Position numbers and translations under genes: made by a program
DNA from: 66-474 sp035249175
GTDB lineage: Bacteria > Pseudomonadota > Gammaproteobacteria > Xanthomonadales > Rhodanobacteraceae
Direction: 5' to 3'
Length of the DNA: 64,000 bases
Assembly (NCBI GenBank): GCA_035249175.1
Contig: DATFGT010000127.1
Coordinates: 27,990-91,989 of the forward strand
The notes under the pieces: generated by a model
Seen by the model: only the letters and a program-made list of their open reading frames with translations
The model's database searches: none
Told to the model about the DNA's origin: nothing
In this document: one piece after another, positions 49,939-58,108 of the stretch
Layout of the letters: every line of letters starts with the position of its first letter
How positions within the stretch are numbered: the first letter of the stretch is position 1

Positions 49939-50628
49939 ATGCACAAGCGCATCCTCATCGTGGAAGACGAGGTCTCGATCCAAGACCTCATCGCCTTCAC
50001 ACTGCGCAAGGCGCACATGGAGGTTATTTCTGCCTTGGACGCGAACGCAGCCTTGCTTGCGATTGCGGAATCTCCGCCCGATCTGATTTTGCTTGATTGG
50101 ATGCTGCCTGGGATGAACGGGCTCGATCTTGTGCGCCGATTGCGCCAAGAAACGCGCACCAAGGAGTTGCCGATTATCATGTTGACGGCACGAAGCGAGG
50201 AGATGGATCGTGTCAATGGTCTAGAAGCCGGCGTTGACGACTACATCGTAAAGCCCTTTTCGGCTCGCGAATTGATCGCCCGCATTAGGGCTGTCATCAG
50301 GCGTAGCCAAGGCGATGATGGTGCGGGCTCGATCGAAATAGGGGGGGTGCGCATCGATGGACCGGCACATCGGGTGTTCGCCGGACCCTCCGAGGTCGCT
50401 GTCGGGCCAACTGAATTCCGATTGCTGCATTTTTTCATGACGCACGCTGAACGTGTTTATTCGCGTGCACAGTTGCTCGATCAGATATGGGGCGGGAGCG
50501 TATCGGTCGACGAACGCACCGTGGACGTGCATGTGCTTCGGCTTCGCAAGTTACTTGAGCCTTGTGGTCTCAGCGATCTCATTCAGACCGTACGGGGCAC
50601 TGGTTATCGTTTTTCAACAAAGCGATGA
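49939..50628 (+). CDS. phoB: Phosphate regulon response regulator PhoB
   Basis: 229 residues. Receiver domain: 'ILIVEDEVSIQDLIAFTLRK', phospho-Asp in 'LILLDWMLPGMNG', Thr in 'IIMLTARSEE', Lys in 'DDYIVKPFSA'. Winged-helix output domain: 'VAVGPTEFRLLHFFMTHAER', 'WGGSVSVDERTVDVHVLRLR' and 'IQTVRGTGYRFS'. It activates pst and other phosphate-starvation genes by binding Pho boxes. ATG 49939 matches the family N-terminus. The gene is convergent with the pst-phoU operon. Its base composition looks less GC-rich than the flanking genes. Confidence 0.95.
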   Translation: MHKRILIVEDEVSIQDLIAFTLRKAHMEVISALDANAALLAIAESPPDLILLDWMLPGMNGLDLVRRLRQETRTKELPIIMLTARSEEMDRVNGLEAGVDDYIVKPFSARELIARIRAVIRRSQGDDGAGSIEIGGVRIDGPAHRVFAGPSEVAVGPTEFRLLHFFMTHAERVYSRAQLLDQIWGGSVSVDERTVDVHVLRLRKLLEPCGLSDLIQTVRGTGYRFSTKR

Positions 50629-50653
50629 ATGCGGACTTTGCCAGAGGAGGCGC

Positions 50654-51427
50654 TTGGCTGCTGAATTGCGCGATGTGCGCGGAGCCGCCGATGCACTGCC
50701 GGATGCGCTCGTATTGCTCGATCATCGTGATCATGTGAATTGGTGTAACCCAGCGGCAGATCACCTGCTTGGCCTATTGTGGCCCCGCGACCAAGGTGTC
50801 GCACTCACGGAACGGTTTGAGGGGCATCGGCTCGCGACTTGGCTGCCCGAGGGCGTTGGCGAAGTTGAGGACGTCGTTTCACCGATCGATGCGAAACTAC
50901 GACTCCAGCTGGGCCTGCTCGCATATGGCCTTCATCAGCGATTGTTGTTTGCCCGGGACATCAGCCGTTTAACGCGACTCGAGCAGATCCGGCGCGATTT
51001 CGTCGCCAACGTCTCGCATGAATTGCGTACGCCACTGACCGTGATTCACGGATATCTCGAGCTGATCGATCCCGACGAAGCGCCTGCATGGGCACCTGTT
51101 GTTGTCGAGTTGCGTATCCAGTCCCAACGGATGCGCCAGATCGTCGGGGACTTGCTAACCCTCTCCAGGCTCGAAATGCAGCAGCACGCACCAGAAGAGC
51201 GTGTTGAAATGAAGCCTCTGTTGAACACGCTTTGGAAAGAGGGCTTGGCGCTGAGTCAGGAACGTCACCACGTAGTACTTCAAAATGACGCCGATTACGA
51301 CTTGCTTGGTTCCGACAAGGACCTCCATAGCGCCTTTTCGAACTTGCTAAGCAACGCGGTACGTTACACGACTGCAGGCGCGCATGGTCGCACGCGAGAA
51401 TACCCACTGATCGCGCCAGTCTCGTAA
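50654..51427 (+). pseudogene. phoR: phoR, truncated at both ends (phosphate sensor kinase remnant)
   Basis: The frame gives about 257 residues of a PhoR kinase: PAS-like 'DALPDALVLLDHRDHVNWCN', then HisKA 'RDFVANVSHELRTPLTVIHG' and the ATPase N-box 'FSNLLSNAVRYTTAG'. Family similarity stops there, and the frame ends 16 codons later in unrelated sequence, so the ATP-lid and G boxes are missing. At the other end the membrane anchor is missing. No ATG fits; a TTG at 50654 with AGAGGAGG just upstream could still allow a soluble fragment. It cannot autophosphorylate as it stands. PhoB may therefore depend on another kinase copy or on cross-talk. Confidence 0.8.
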
Positions 51428-51480
51428 CACCCGTTCTTCGTTGGAGTTGGATTTTCCGCACCGCAAGCCAGTGGGTGTTA
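51402..51480. repeat. Nested inverted repeats at the phoR truncation point
   Basis: ACCCACTG (51402-51409) is the complement of CAGTGGGT (51469-51476), and TAACACCC (51425-51432) is the complement of GGGTGTTA (51473-51480). Both pairs share their right-hand region, so alternative hairpins can form. They lie just downstream of where phoR similarity stops. No transposase is adjacent. Confidence 0.6.
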
Positions 51481-51880
51481 ACGAATCCGCCGGTCTACAC
51501 CTACTGCCAACGAGGCGTGTGTCAATCACCTTCCGTCACGAAATCGTCTGATTTTGTTCAAAGCCATGAAATCTCGCAAGCGTAGGGTCGCAGGCACCAA
51601 TTCCTGCAGAGATTCTTATGTCGCAATTTTTGCGCAAGTTCGGCTTTGACTGCCTTCTGTTGCTGATCTTGGTCATCATGTTGTCAGGCATTGCGAGACT
51701 TGCTCTCGCAGCGCCATAGACGCTGATCTGACAGACGCTCGCGCAGCACATCCAATCGCATTGCCATACACGTACATTCCGTCGGGACATGCAATCAATT
51801 TGAGTCGCCTGCGGTTGACCCGGCGGTTGCGAACAGGCGATCGAGCACGTCCAGCCCGGATGCGGCTCACCCGTAGCATT
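51428..51880. other. Low-GC junction region between phoR remnant and phoU
   Basis: 453 bases, visibly richer in A and T than the rest of the window. It contains part of the nested inverted repeats and a possible 33-residue hydrophobic peptide gene (51618-51719). Nothing else recognisable; likely the scar of an insertion or deletion that removed the end of phoR. Confidence 0.5.
51618..51719 (+). CDS. Possible 33-residue hydrophobic peptide
   Basis: ATG to TAG encodes a 33-residue peptide with a basic start ('MSQFLRKFGF'), a strongly hydrophobic core ('DCLLLLILVIMLSG') and an end 'IARLALAAP'. It resembles either a tiny membrane protein or a bare signal peptide left from a larger gene. The upstream ribosome-binding sequence (AGAGA) is weak. 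It is not in any family I can name. Confidence 0.3.
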   Translation: MSQFLRKFGFDCLLLLILVIMLSGIARLALAAP

Positions 51881-52585
51881 TCAAGGGTCGGCAGTCTGGT
51901 CGCGGCGGGTACGAGGTTCGTTGAGTGTTTCGCCGCGCACGACGAACCAGATGTTTTCGGCGACATTGGTCGCATGGTCGCCGATGCGTTCGATGTTCTT
52001 CGCGATGAACAGCAAGTGCGTACAGGCCGTAATGCTGCGCTGATCCTCCATCATGTACGTGAGCAGTTCGCGGAACAACGTGGTGTAAAGGGCATCGAGG
52101 TCGGCGTCGCGTTCCCATACGGCGTACGCCAGGTTGGCATCCTGCGCGGCGTAGGCCCGCATCGCATCGCGGACGAGCCTGCAGGCCATCCTTGCCATGG
52201 GGTCAAGGCTGCCCACCAGCGGCACCGGCGCCGAAAGGTTCAACGTCATCGAGCGCCGCGCAACGTTGGTGGCATAGTCACCGATCCGCTCGATATCCGA
52301 TGCAATGCGCAACGCAGCGAGAACCTCGCGCAAATCGCGCGCCATCGGTTGGCGCAGCGCCAGCAATCGCAACACGTCGCCGCTGATCCGGCGTTCCTGG
52401 TCGTCGATCGCATCATCGTTGTCCGCGACGCGCTGGGCCGCCTTGCTGTCGCGCTTGCCAAGCGCGTCCATCGCCGCTTCCAGTTGTTTGGCCGCGAGTT
52501 CTCCCATCGCGGCGATCTCGCCCGTCAGGCGGGACATTTCCTCGTCGTAGCTTTTCACGAGGTGGTCATGGGAAGTGGTATTCAT
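51881..52585 (-). CDS. phoU: Phosphate transport regulator PhoU
   Basis: 234 residues, two three-helix bundles. The duplicated metal-binding motifs are seen as 'ALRIASDIERIGDYATNVAR' near residue 95 and 'LLFIAKNIERIGDHATNVAE' near 195. PhoU links the PstSCAB transporter to the PhoR-PhoB system and keeps the regulon off when phosphate is sufficient. Last gene of the pst operon, separated from pstB by 222 bases that contain a dispersed palindromic repeat. The C-terminus is Arg/Asp-rich. Confidence 0.95.
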   Translation of the reverse strand: MNTTSHDHLVKSYDEEMSRLTGEIAAMGELAAKQLEAAMDALGKRDSKAAQRVADNDDAIDDQERRISGDVLRLLALRQPMARDLREVLAALRIASDIERIGDYATNVARRSMTLNLSAPVPLVGSLDPMARMACRLVRDAMRAYAAQDANLAYAVWERDADLDALYTTLFRELLTYMMEDQRSITACTHLLFIAKNIERIGDHATNVAENIWFVVRGETLNEPRTRRDQTADP

Positions 52586-52633
52586 GTGATTTCCCGAGTC
52601 ATCTCCAGAGGTTCAATCTGCAATTGTTGGTTC

Positions 52634-52660
52634 GTCATACCGGCGAAAGCCGGAATCCAG
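52634..52660. repeat. Dispersed palindromic repeat between pstB and phoU
   Basis: The 27 bases contain the palindrome CCGGCGAAAGCCGG, flanked by GTCATA and AATCCAG. This is the widely dispersed proteobacterial form (GTCATTCC...GGAATCCAG) with an extra substitution. On the transcript it can fold into a hairpin between the pstB and phoU genes. Confidence 0.7.
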
Positions 52661-52807
52661 TTGCATGTCATCGGATCAATCGCAATCCCGAGCAGTGTTA
52701 CTAAGCTGGATCGTCCTCATCTCGCCAGGTGGCTCCGGTCCTCGCATTCTGCTCGGACGTTCGTTGCCGCGCGCGATGCGCCACCCCGCATCAAGCAAAC
52801 AGGCAAC

Positions 52808-53635
52808 TCACCCAAACCTTCCCGAGATGTAGTCTTCGGTCTGTTGTTTGGCGGGTTTGGTGAAGATCTTTTCGGTCTCATCGAATTCCACCAGTTCGCC
52901 CAGGTACATGAACGCGGTGCGGTCCGACACGCGCGCGGCCTGCTGCATGTTGTGGGTGACGATCACGATCGTGTAATCGTGCTTGAGCTCTTCGATCAGT
53001 TGCTCGATGCGGCCGGTGGCGATGGGGTCCAGCGCGGAGGTGGGCTCGTCCAGCAGCAGCACTTCCGGCTTCAGCGCGACGCTGCGAGCGATGCACAGTC
53101 GCTGCTGCTGGCCGCCCGACAGACCCAGCGCGCTGCGCTTCAGCTTGTCCTTCACCTCGTCCCACAGTGCCGCGCGGCGCAACGCCTGCTCGACGCGCAC
53201 CTCCATTTCGGACTTCGAAAGTTTCTCGTGATGGCGGATGCCCCAGGCAATGTTCTCGAAGATCGTCATCGGGAACGGTACCGGTTTCTGGAACACCATG
53301 CCGACCTTGCTGCGGAGCTTGTGAAGGGGGTAGCCGGTGTCCAGGATGTTCTCGCCGTCCAGAAGCACCTCGCCCATGGCACGCTGCCCGGCATACACCG
53401 CGTAGATGCGGTTGAACACGCGCAGCAAGGTGGACTTGCCGCAGCCGGATGGACCGATGATCGCGGTGACACGCTTCTCCGGTATATCCAAGGTGATGTT
53501 TTTCAGCGCCGGGGAGTCGCCGTACAGAAAGTTCAGGTTGCGCACCGCCAGTTTGGGCGGCGGCACCACCACTATGGGGGGAGACGCGTGCACAAAGGCA
53601 GGAGGTGGATTGCGCAAGGTGGCATTCTCAATCAT
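52808..53635 (-). CDS. pstB: Phosphate ABC transporter ATP-binding protein PstB
   Basis: 275 residues. Walker A 'GPSGCGKSTLLRVFNR', ABC signature 'LGLSGGQQQRLCIAR', Walker B 'VLLLDEPTSALDP', and the H-loop in 'IVIVTHNMQQAARVSD'. It powers phosphate import through PstC/PstA. Its N-terminus carries about 25 extra, Pro-rich residues compared with the E. coli protein. The start overlaps the pstA stop by 8 bases. Confidence 0.97.
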   Translation of the reverse strand: MIENATLRNPPPAFVHASPPIVVVPPPKLAVRNLNFLYGDSPALKNITLDIPEKRVTAIIGPSGCGKSTLLRVFNRIYAVYAGQRAMGEVLLDGENILDTGYPLHKLRSKVGMVFQKPVPFPMTIFENIAWGIRHHEKLSKSEMEVRVEQALRRAALWDEVKDKLKRSALGLSGGQQQRLCIARSVALKPEVLLLDEPTSALDPIATGRIEQLIEELKHDYTIVIVTHNMQQAARVSDRTAFMYLGELVEFDETEKIFTKPAKQQTEDYISGRFG

Positions 53636-54497
53636 GGGTAACCTTGTGGCGATGCAGGTACCAGCGTGCCGACAGACTGAGCAGCAGCACGAACAATGTG
53701 ATCAGCAGCGCGCCGGCCCAGGCAATGGCGTGCAGCGCCGGGTTGGGATCGTTGGTGTACTGATAGATCGCCACCGGCACACTTTCCATCTTGTTGAGTG
53801 GATGGAAGGCCATGAAATTGTTGCCAAAGGCGGTGAACAGGAGCGGCGCGGTTTCGCCGGCCAGCCGCGCCAGTGCCAGCAATACGCCGGTGACGATGCC
53901 CGAGACCGCCGCGCGCATCAGCACCTGCACGGTCAACTTCCATTGCGGGATGCCCAGTGACAACGCCGCCTCGCGCAGGGTGCCCGGCACCAGTTGCAGC
54001 ATCTCGTCGGTGGTGCGCACGATCACCGGCAGGCCGATCAGCGCCAGCGCGATGGCCCCGGCCAAACCCGAGAACGACACCGCGCCGTGGGTGAGGTTCG
54101 ACATCGGCAGTACCACGATCACGTAGACGAACAAACCCAACACGATCGATGGCGCCGACAGCAGGATGTCGTTCAAGAAGCGGATGATGGCGCCCAGCTT
54201 GGTGCGGTTCGCGTACTCGGCGAGGAAGGTGCCGGCCAGCACGCCGATCGGCGCGCAGAGCGCGAGCGCGATCAGGTCCATCACCAGGCTGCCGACAATG
54301 GCGTTCGACAGGCCGCCCTCGGCACCATAAGCGGTGATCTTCGTGAACAGCTTGAGGTCCAGGGCGCTGAGGCCGTTCTTCACCGTGATCCACAGGATCC
54401 AGACCAGGAATGCAAGTCCCACCGCGGCGGCCAAACCGCTGAGCACCATGGCCACCATGTTGACGGCGCGCCGGCGGACATAGATGTCGATGGCCAT
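53628..54497 (-). CDS. pstA: Phosphate ABC transporter permease PstA
   Basis: 289 residues with about six membrane helices. The permease EAA-type loop is seen at 'LREAALSLGIPQWKLTVQV', and 'LLSAPSIVLGLFVYVIVVL' is typical of PstA. ATG 54497 overlaps the pstC stop in a TGATG arrangement; a GTG three bases upstream was judged less likely. Confidence 0.95.
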   Translation of the reverse strand: MAIDIYVRRRAVNMVAMVLSGLAAAVGLAFLVWILWITVKNGLSALDLKLFTKITAYGAEGGLSNAIVGSLVMDLIALALCAPIGVLAGTFLAEYANRTKLGAIIRFLNDILLSAPSIVLGLFVYVIVVLPMSNLTHGAVSFSGLAGAIALALIGLPVIVRTTDEMLQLVPGTLREAALSLGIPQWKLTVQVLMRAAVSGIVTGVLLALARLAGETAPLLFTAFGNNFMAFHPLNKMESVPVAIYQYTNDPNPALHAIAWAGALLITLFVLLLSLSARWYLHRHKVTHD

Positions 54498-55468
54498 CAC
54501 GCGCCCTCCCGTCGCGCGAGCTGGCGCAGCATCAGGCGCGAGATCAGCAGCACCACGAAGGTCACCACGAACAGCAGGAAGCCCAGCGCGATCAGCGCCG
54601 AGCGGTGCGTGCCGACTGCCTCGTTGAATTCGTTGGCGATGGAAGAGGAAATCGAGGTGCCGGGCATCAACAACGACGACGTGATGTTGTAGGCATTGCC
54701 GAGCACGAAAGTGACCGCCATCGTCTCGCCCAGCGCGCGGCCGAGCCCCAGGAAGATGCCGCCGATCACCGCCGAGCGCGTGTACGGCAGCACGATGTCC
54801 CAGACCACTTCCCAGGTGGTGGAGCCCAACGCATAGGACGATTCCTTGAGCCGGTTCGGTACGGTCTGGAAGACCTCGCGCATCACCGAGCAGATGAACG
54901 GCAGGATCATCACCGCCAGCACGATGCCCGCGGTGAGCAGGCCCAATCCAATCGGCGGACCCTCAAACAGCCTTCCGAGCAACGGGATGCGGCCCAGCGT
55001 GGCGGAGAGGGCAGGCTCGATACGCGCCATGAACGGCACGAACACGAACAGGCCCCACATGCCGTAAATGATCGATGGAATACTGGCCAGCAGCTCGATG
55101 GCGGTCGCCACCGGTCCGCGCAGCCACGTCGGCGCAATCTCGGTGAGGAACAGCGCGATGCCGAAACTCAGCGGCACCGCCAGAACAAGGGCGATCACCG
55201 ACGTCACCAGGGTGCCGAAGATGGGCGCCAGCGCACCGTAATCATCGGCGACCGGATTCCATGCGGTGCTGGTCAGAAAATGCAGGCCTTGCCCGAACAA
55301 CACCTCGCGCCCGCCCCACAGGGTCGAAAGTGCGGCGCCCAGCAGCGCGGCCAGCACCAGTAGCGCGCACACCTTCAGCAGGCGACGGAACCATGCGTCG
55401 TGGCGCGCGTCGCGGCGACTGTGGCGGTCAGCGTCGCTGATGTCGTTGAGGGCGGGGTTCGATGACAT
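54497..55468 (-). CDS. pstC: Phosphate ABC transporter permease PstC
   Basis: 323 residues with about six membrane helices. 'AIELLASIPSIIYGMWGLFV' and 'ESSYALGSTTWEVVWDIVLP' are typical of PstC, the second being the EAA-type loop contacting PstB. An unusually long cytoplasmic N-terminus ('DADRHSRRDARHDAWFRRLL') precedes the first helix. Separated from pstS by 209 bases that contain two palindromic elements. Confidence 0.95.
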   Translation of the reverse strand: MSSNPALNDISDADRHSRRDARHDAWFRRLLKVCALLVLAALLGAALSTLWGGREVLFGQGLHFLTSTAWNPVADDYGALAPIFGTLVTSVIALVLAVPLSFGIALFLTEIAPTWLRGPVATAIELLASIPSIIYGMWGLFVFVPFMARIEPALSATLGRIPLLGRLFEGPPIGLGLLTAGIVLAVMILPFICSVMREVFQTVPNRLKESSYALGSTTWEVVWDIVLPYTRSAVIGGIFLGLGRALGETMAVTFVLGNAYNITSSLLMPGTSISSSIANEFNEAVGTHRSALIALGFLLFVVTFVVLLISRLMLRQLARREGA

Positions 55469-55539
55469 GGTTACCGTGGAAGGCGATGGCTGTTCCTATT
55501 GCTCCGGAACGAAGGGATCAAGGGCGCTTTGTTTCCCCC

Positions 55540-55650
55540 TTCGCCACGAGGCGGAGCGAACACGCACGAAGCGTGAGAGGGGGATGGCTGACGCCGCTCG
55601 AGACATCGCCCCGATACTGCGCATCGACCCCCTTCACTGTGGAAGGGGGT
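55540..55650. repeat. Palindromic repeat element between pstS and pstC
   Basis: Two related C-rich/G-rich palindromes lie between the genes. The right one is a perfect 9-base stem, ACCCCCTTC (55627-55635) with GAAGGGGGT (55642-55650), around a 6-base loop. The left one (from about 55544 to 55586) has a CCCCCTT arm and an AGGGGG arm enclosing a CACGC/GCGTG hairpin. No T run follows, so this is probably a dispersed repeat; on the transcript it could protect upstream pstS mRNA and lower expression of downstream genes. Confidence 0.6.
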
Positions 55651-55677
55651 GATCTTTGCGTTTGACCGTTCCAACGG

Positions 55678-56712
55678 CTACTGCTGAAGCTTAAACTGGG
55701 TCTTCCAATAGTTCTCGACCTGGTTCACGAGGCTGGCGGGAAGCGGCACGTAGTCCAGGGCCGTGGCCGCGGCCTTGCCGTCGGTATACGCGTAGCGGAA
55801 GAACTCCAGCGCCACCTTCGAGTTTGCGGCATTCTTCGGCTGCTTGTACATGATCACCCAGGAAGTGGCGGTGATCGGCCACGCATCGGCGCCGGGCGCG
55901 TTGGTCATCAGCAGGTTGAAGTTCTTCGCATGCGCCCAGTCGGCGGTGGCCGCCGCGGCTTGGAAGCTCGCGGTGTCGGGCGCGACCACCTTGCCGGCGG
56001 CGTTCTTCATGCGGGCATAGCCCAGCTTGTTCTGAACGGCGTAGGCATACTCGATGTAGCCGATCGAATTCGGAATCTGCTTGACGTAGGCCGACACACC
56101 CTCGTTGCCCTTGCCGCCGATGCCGGCCGGCCAGTCGACCGCGGTGTTTTCGCCCACCTTCGATTTCCAGTCCGCGCTGACCTTGGAAAGATAGTTGGTG
56201 AAGTTGAAGGTGGTGCCGGAACCATCCGAGCGATGCACCACGCTGATCTTGGCGTCGGGCAGTTTCAGGCCCGGATTGAGCGCGGCGATCACAGGGTCGT
56301 TCCAGTGCGTGATCTTGCCCAGGAAGATGTTCGCCAGCGTCGGCCCGTCCAGCACCAGCTTGCCGGGCGCCACACCCTGCACATTGAAGGCCGGCACAAT
56401 GCCGCCGATCACGTCGGGAAACTGGCCGAGTCCATACTTGGCGAGCTCGGCCTCGTCCAGCGGCTTGTCGCTGGCGCCGAAATCGACGGTCCCGGCCTTG
56501 ATCTGAGCGATGCCGCCACCCGAACCGATCGACTGGTAGTTGACGTGGTTGCCGGTTTTCTCGGCGAAAGCTGCCGACCACTTGGACATCACCGGATACA
56601 CGAAGCTGGAACCTGCGCCCGTGATGTCGGTGGCGTGCGCCGTGCCCAGGCCGAACGCGAGTGAAGCGGCGACGGCGACAAGGCTGATTGTGCGGGGAAA
56701 GCGAATGTTCAC
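55678..56712 (-). CDS. pstS: Periplasmic phosphate-binding protein PstS
   Basis: 344 residues. The signal peptide ends at 'FGLGTAHA'. The mature start 'TDITGAGSSFVYPVMSKWSA' contains the phosphate-contacting SSF loop; further ligand loops are 'SIGSGGGIAQIKAGTVDFGA' and 'VVHRSDGSGTTFNFTNYL'. It captures phosphate in the periplasm for PstCAB. The GTG start at 56712 has AGGAG 6 bases upstream. First gene of the operon, preceded by a strong Pho box. Confidence 0.97.
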   Translation of the reverse strand: MNIRFPRTISLVAVAASLAFGLGTAHATDITGAGSSFVYPVMSKWSAAFAEKTGNHVNYQSIGSGGGIAQIKAGTVDFGASDKPLDEAELAKYGLGQFPDVIGGIVPAFNVQGVAPGKLVLDGPTLANIFLGKITHWNDPVIAALNPGLKLPDAKISVVHRSDGSGTTFNFTNYLSKVSADWKSKVGENTAVDWPAGIGGKGNEGVSAYVKQIPNSIGYIEYAYAVQNKLGYARMKNAAGKVVAPDTASFQAAAATADWAHAKNFNLLMTNAPGADAWPITATSWVIMYKQPKNAANSKVALEFFRYAYTDGKAAATALDYVPLPASLVNQVENYWKTQFKLQQ

Positions 56713-56773
56713 GTGGGTCTCCTGTCGGATTGGTCGAACCACGCGCATTCTCGGCTGCGTGTGTTGCCATTGA

Positions 56774-56802
56774 ATGAGAGAAATGTTTCAGCTTGATGAC
56801 AG
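56774..56802 (-). promoter_or_regulatory. Pho box for the pst operon (three half-sites)
   Basis: Read on the minus strand: CTGTCAT, 4 bases, CTGAAAC, 4 bases, CTCTCAT. The first half-site is a perfect match to the PhoB consensus and the 11-base spacing is exact. It lies 62 bases upstream of the pstS start codon. Confidence 0.8.
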
Positions 56803-56828
56803 TGCCGGGTTGGATCCGGAGGGCTGAA

Positions 56829-56846
56829 CTGTCACGGAACCGTAAT
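56829..56846 (+). promoter_or_regulatory. Pho box for the divergent porin gene
   Basis: CTGTCAC-GGAA-CCGTAAT gives two half-sites at 11-base spacing. The first matches 6 of 7 consensus positions, the second is weaker. It lies 78 bases before the porin start codon, within the 211 bases shared with pstS. Confidence 0.65.
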
Positions 56847-56923
56847 GGTCGGGACAAATTCACGTAACACACACGCGGCATAGTGCGCCGCAGTGATCCT
56901 TCACCCAACACCAGGAGACAAAA

Positions 56924-58108
56924 GTGCGCATCAAGATGCTCGCGGCGACGATCGCCGCCGGACTGACACTCGCCAGCCTCGGCGCGCAGGCGCAAACCGC
57001 TGACGACTCGCAGGAACTCGCGCAGCTGCGCGCGCAACTCGCGACCCTGCAAGCCAAGGTCGATGCGTTGCAAGAACGCACCGATGCGCAATCCAGCATC
57101 AACGTCAGCACCCAGCAGAACATCGAAGCGTTGCAGCAGGCGCCAACCAAGTCTGCCTCGTCATGGGCCGACGACACCAAGGTCAGCGGCACGATGTTCA
57201 CCGATTTCACCAACCTCGATCAGACCAGCAACGGCAAGAAAACCGATGCTTCGGGCACCGGCCTCGACGTCAAGCGGTTCTATCTGTCGATCGATCACAA
57301 GTTCAACGACATCTGGTCGGCCAACCTGACCACCGATTTCAACTACGTCAGCAATGACGGCGAAACCCAGTTGTTCGTGAAAAAGGCCTACGTGCAGGGC
57401 GCGTTTTCCCCGCTCGCCACGCTGCGCGTCGGCTCGGCCAACATGGCGTGGATTCCGTTCGTCGAGGATTGGTACGGCTATCGCTATGTCGAGAACACGC
57501 TGATCGACCGCATGAAGTACGGCAACTCGGCCGACTGGGGTCTGCACCTGCTGGGCGACAACGGCATGTTCAATTACCAGGTGTCGGCCATCAACGGCGG
57601 CGGCTACAAGAATCCGTCGCGCTCCAATCACGTTGATTTCGAGGGCCGCGTCGGCCTGCAGCCGGTCAAGGGCCTGGCGTTCGCAGTCGGTGCCTACGAC
57701 GGCGATCTCGGCAAGGACACCCAATCGTCACCCGCCCTGCACAGCGCGCGCCGTTACGACGCGATGGCCGCGTGGAACCGCGACGGCCTGCGGCTGGGCG
57801 CGGAATGGTTCAAGGCCGACAACTGGAAGAACATCACCACGCCCTTCACCGACACAGCGTCAGGCTATTCGCTGTGGGGCAGCTATGACTTCACCAGCGC
57901 ATCGGTCTTCGCGCGCTACGATCAGGTCAAACCCAGCAAGGACCTCGACCCCTCGCTCAAGGACACTTACTGGAACGCGGGCGTGGCCTTCCCCGTCACC
58001 AAGGGCGTGAAGGTTGCGGTGGCTTACAAGGACGAACGTCTGCGCAACGACACGACCACGGACATCCACTCCCGCGAGATCGGCGCGTGGGCCGAGGTGA
58101 AATTCTGA
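56924..58108 (+). CDS. OprO/OprP-type phosphate-selective porin
   Basis: 394 residues. Signal peptide ending 'LASLGAQAQ', then a coiled-coil segment 'ELAQLRAQLATLQAKVDALQ', then a 16-strand-type barrel with 'LDVKRFYLSIDHKFNDIWSA', 'VKKAYVQGAFSPLATLRVGS' and a C-terminal 'REIGAWAEVKF' ending in Phe. This is the Porin_O_P layout. Divergence from pstS and its own Pho box argue for phosphate or polyphosphate uptake across the outer membrane under starvation. The start is GTG 56924 with AGGAG 7 bases upstream; a terminator follows. Confidence 0.88.
   Translation: MRIKMLAATIAAGLTLASLGAQAQTADDSQELAQLRAQLATLQAKVDALQERTDAQSSINVSTQQNIEALQQAPTKSASSWADDTKVSGTMFTDFTNLDQTSNGKKTDASGTGLDVKRFYLSIDHKFNDIWSANLTTDFNYVSNDGETQLFVKKAYVQGAFSPLATLRVGSANMAWIPFVEDWYGYRYVENTLIDRMKYGNSADWGLHLLGDNGMFNYQVSAINGGGYKNPSRSNHVDFEGRVGLQPVKGLAFAVGAYDGDLGKDTQSSPALHSARRYDAMAAWNRDGLRLGAEWFKADNWKNITTPFTDTASGYSLWGSYDFTSASVFARYDQVKPSKDLDPSLKDTYWNAGVAFPVTKGVKVAVAYKDERLRNDTTTDIHSREIGAWAEVKF

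Noticed and set aside
51402..51480. Inverted repeats considered as an integron attC site
   Set aside because: The core sequences do not fit the RYYYAAC/GTTRRRY consensus, and no integrase or gene cassette is present.
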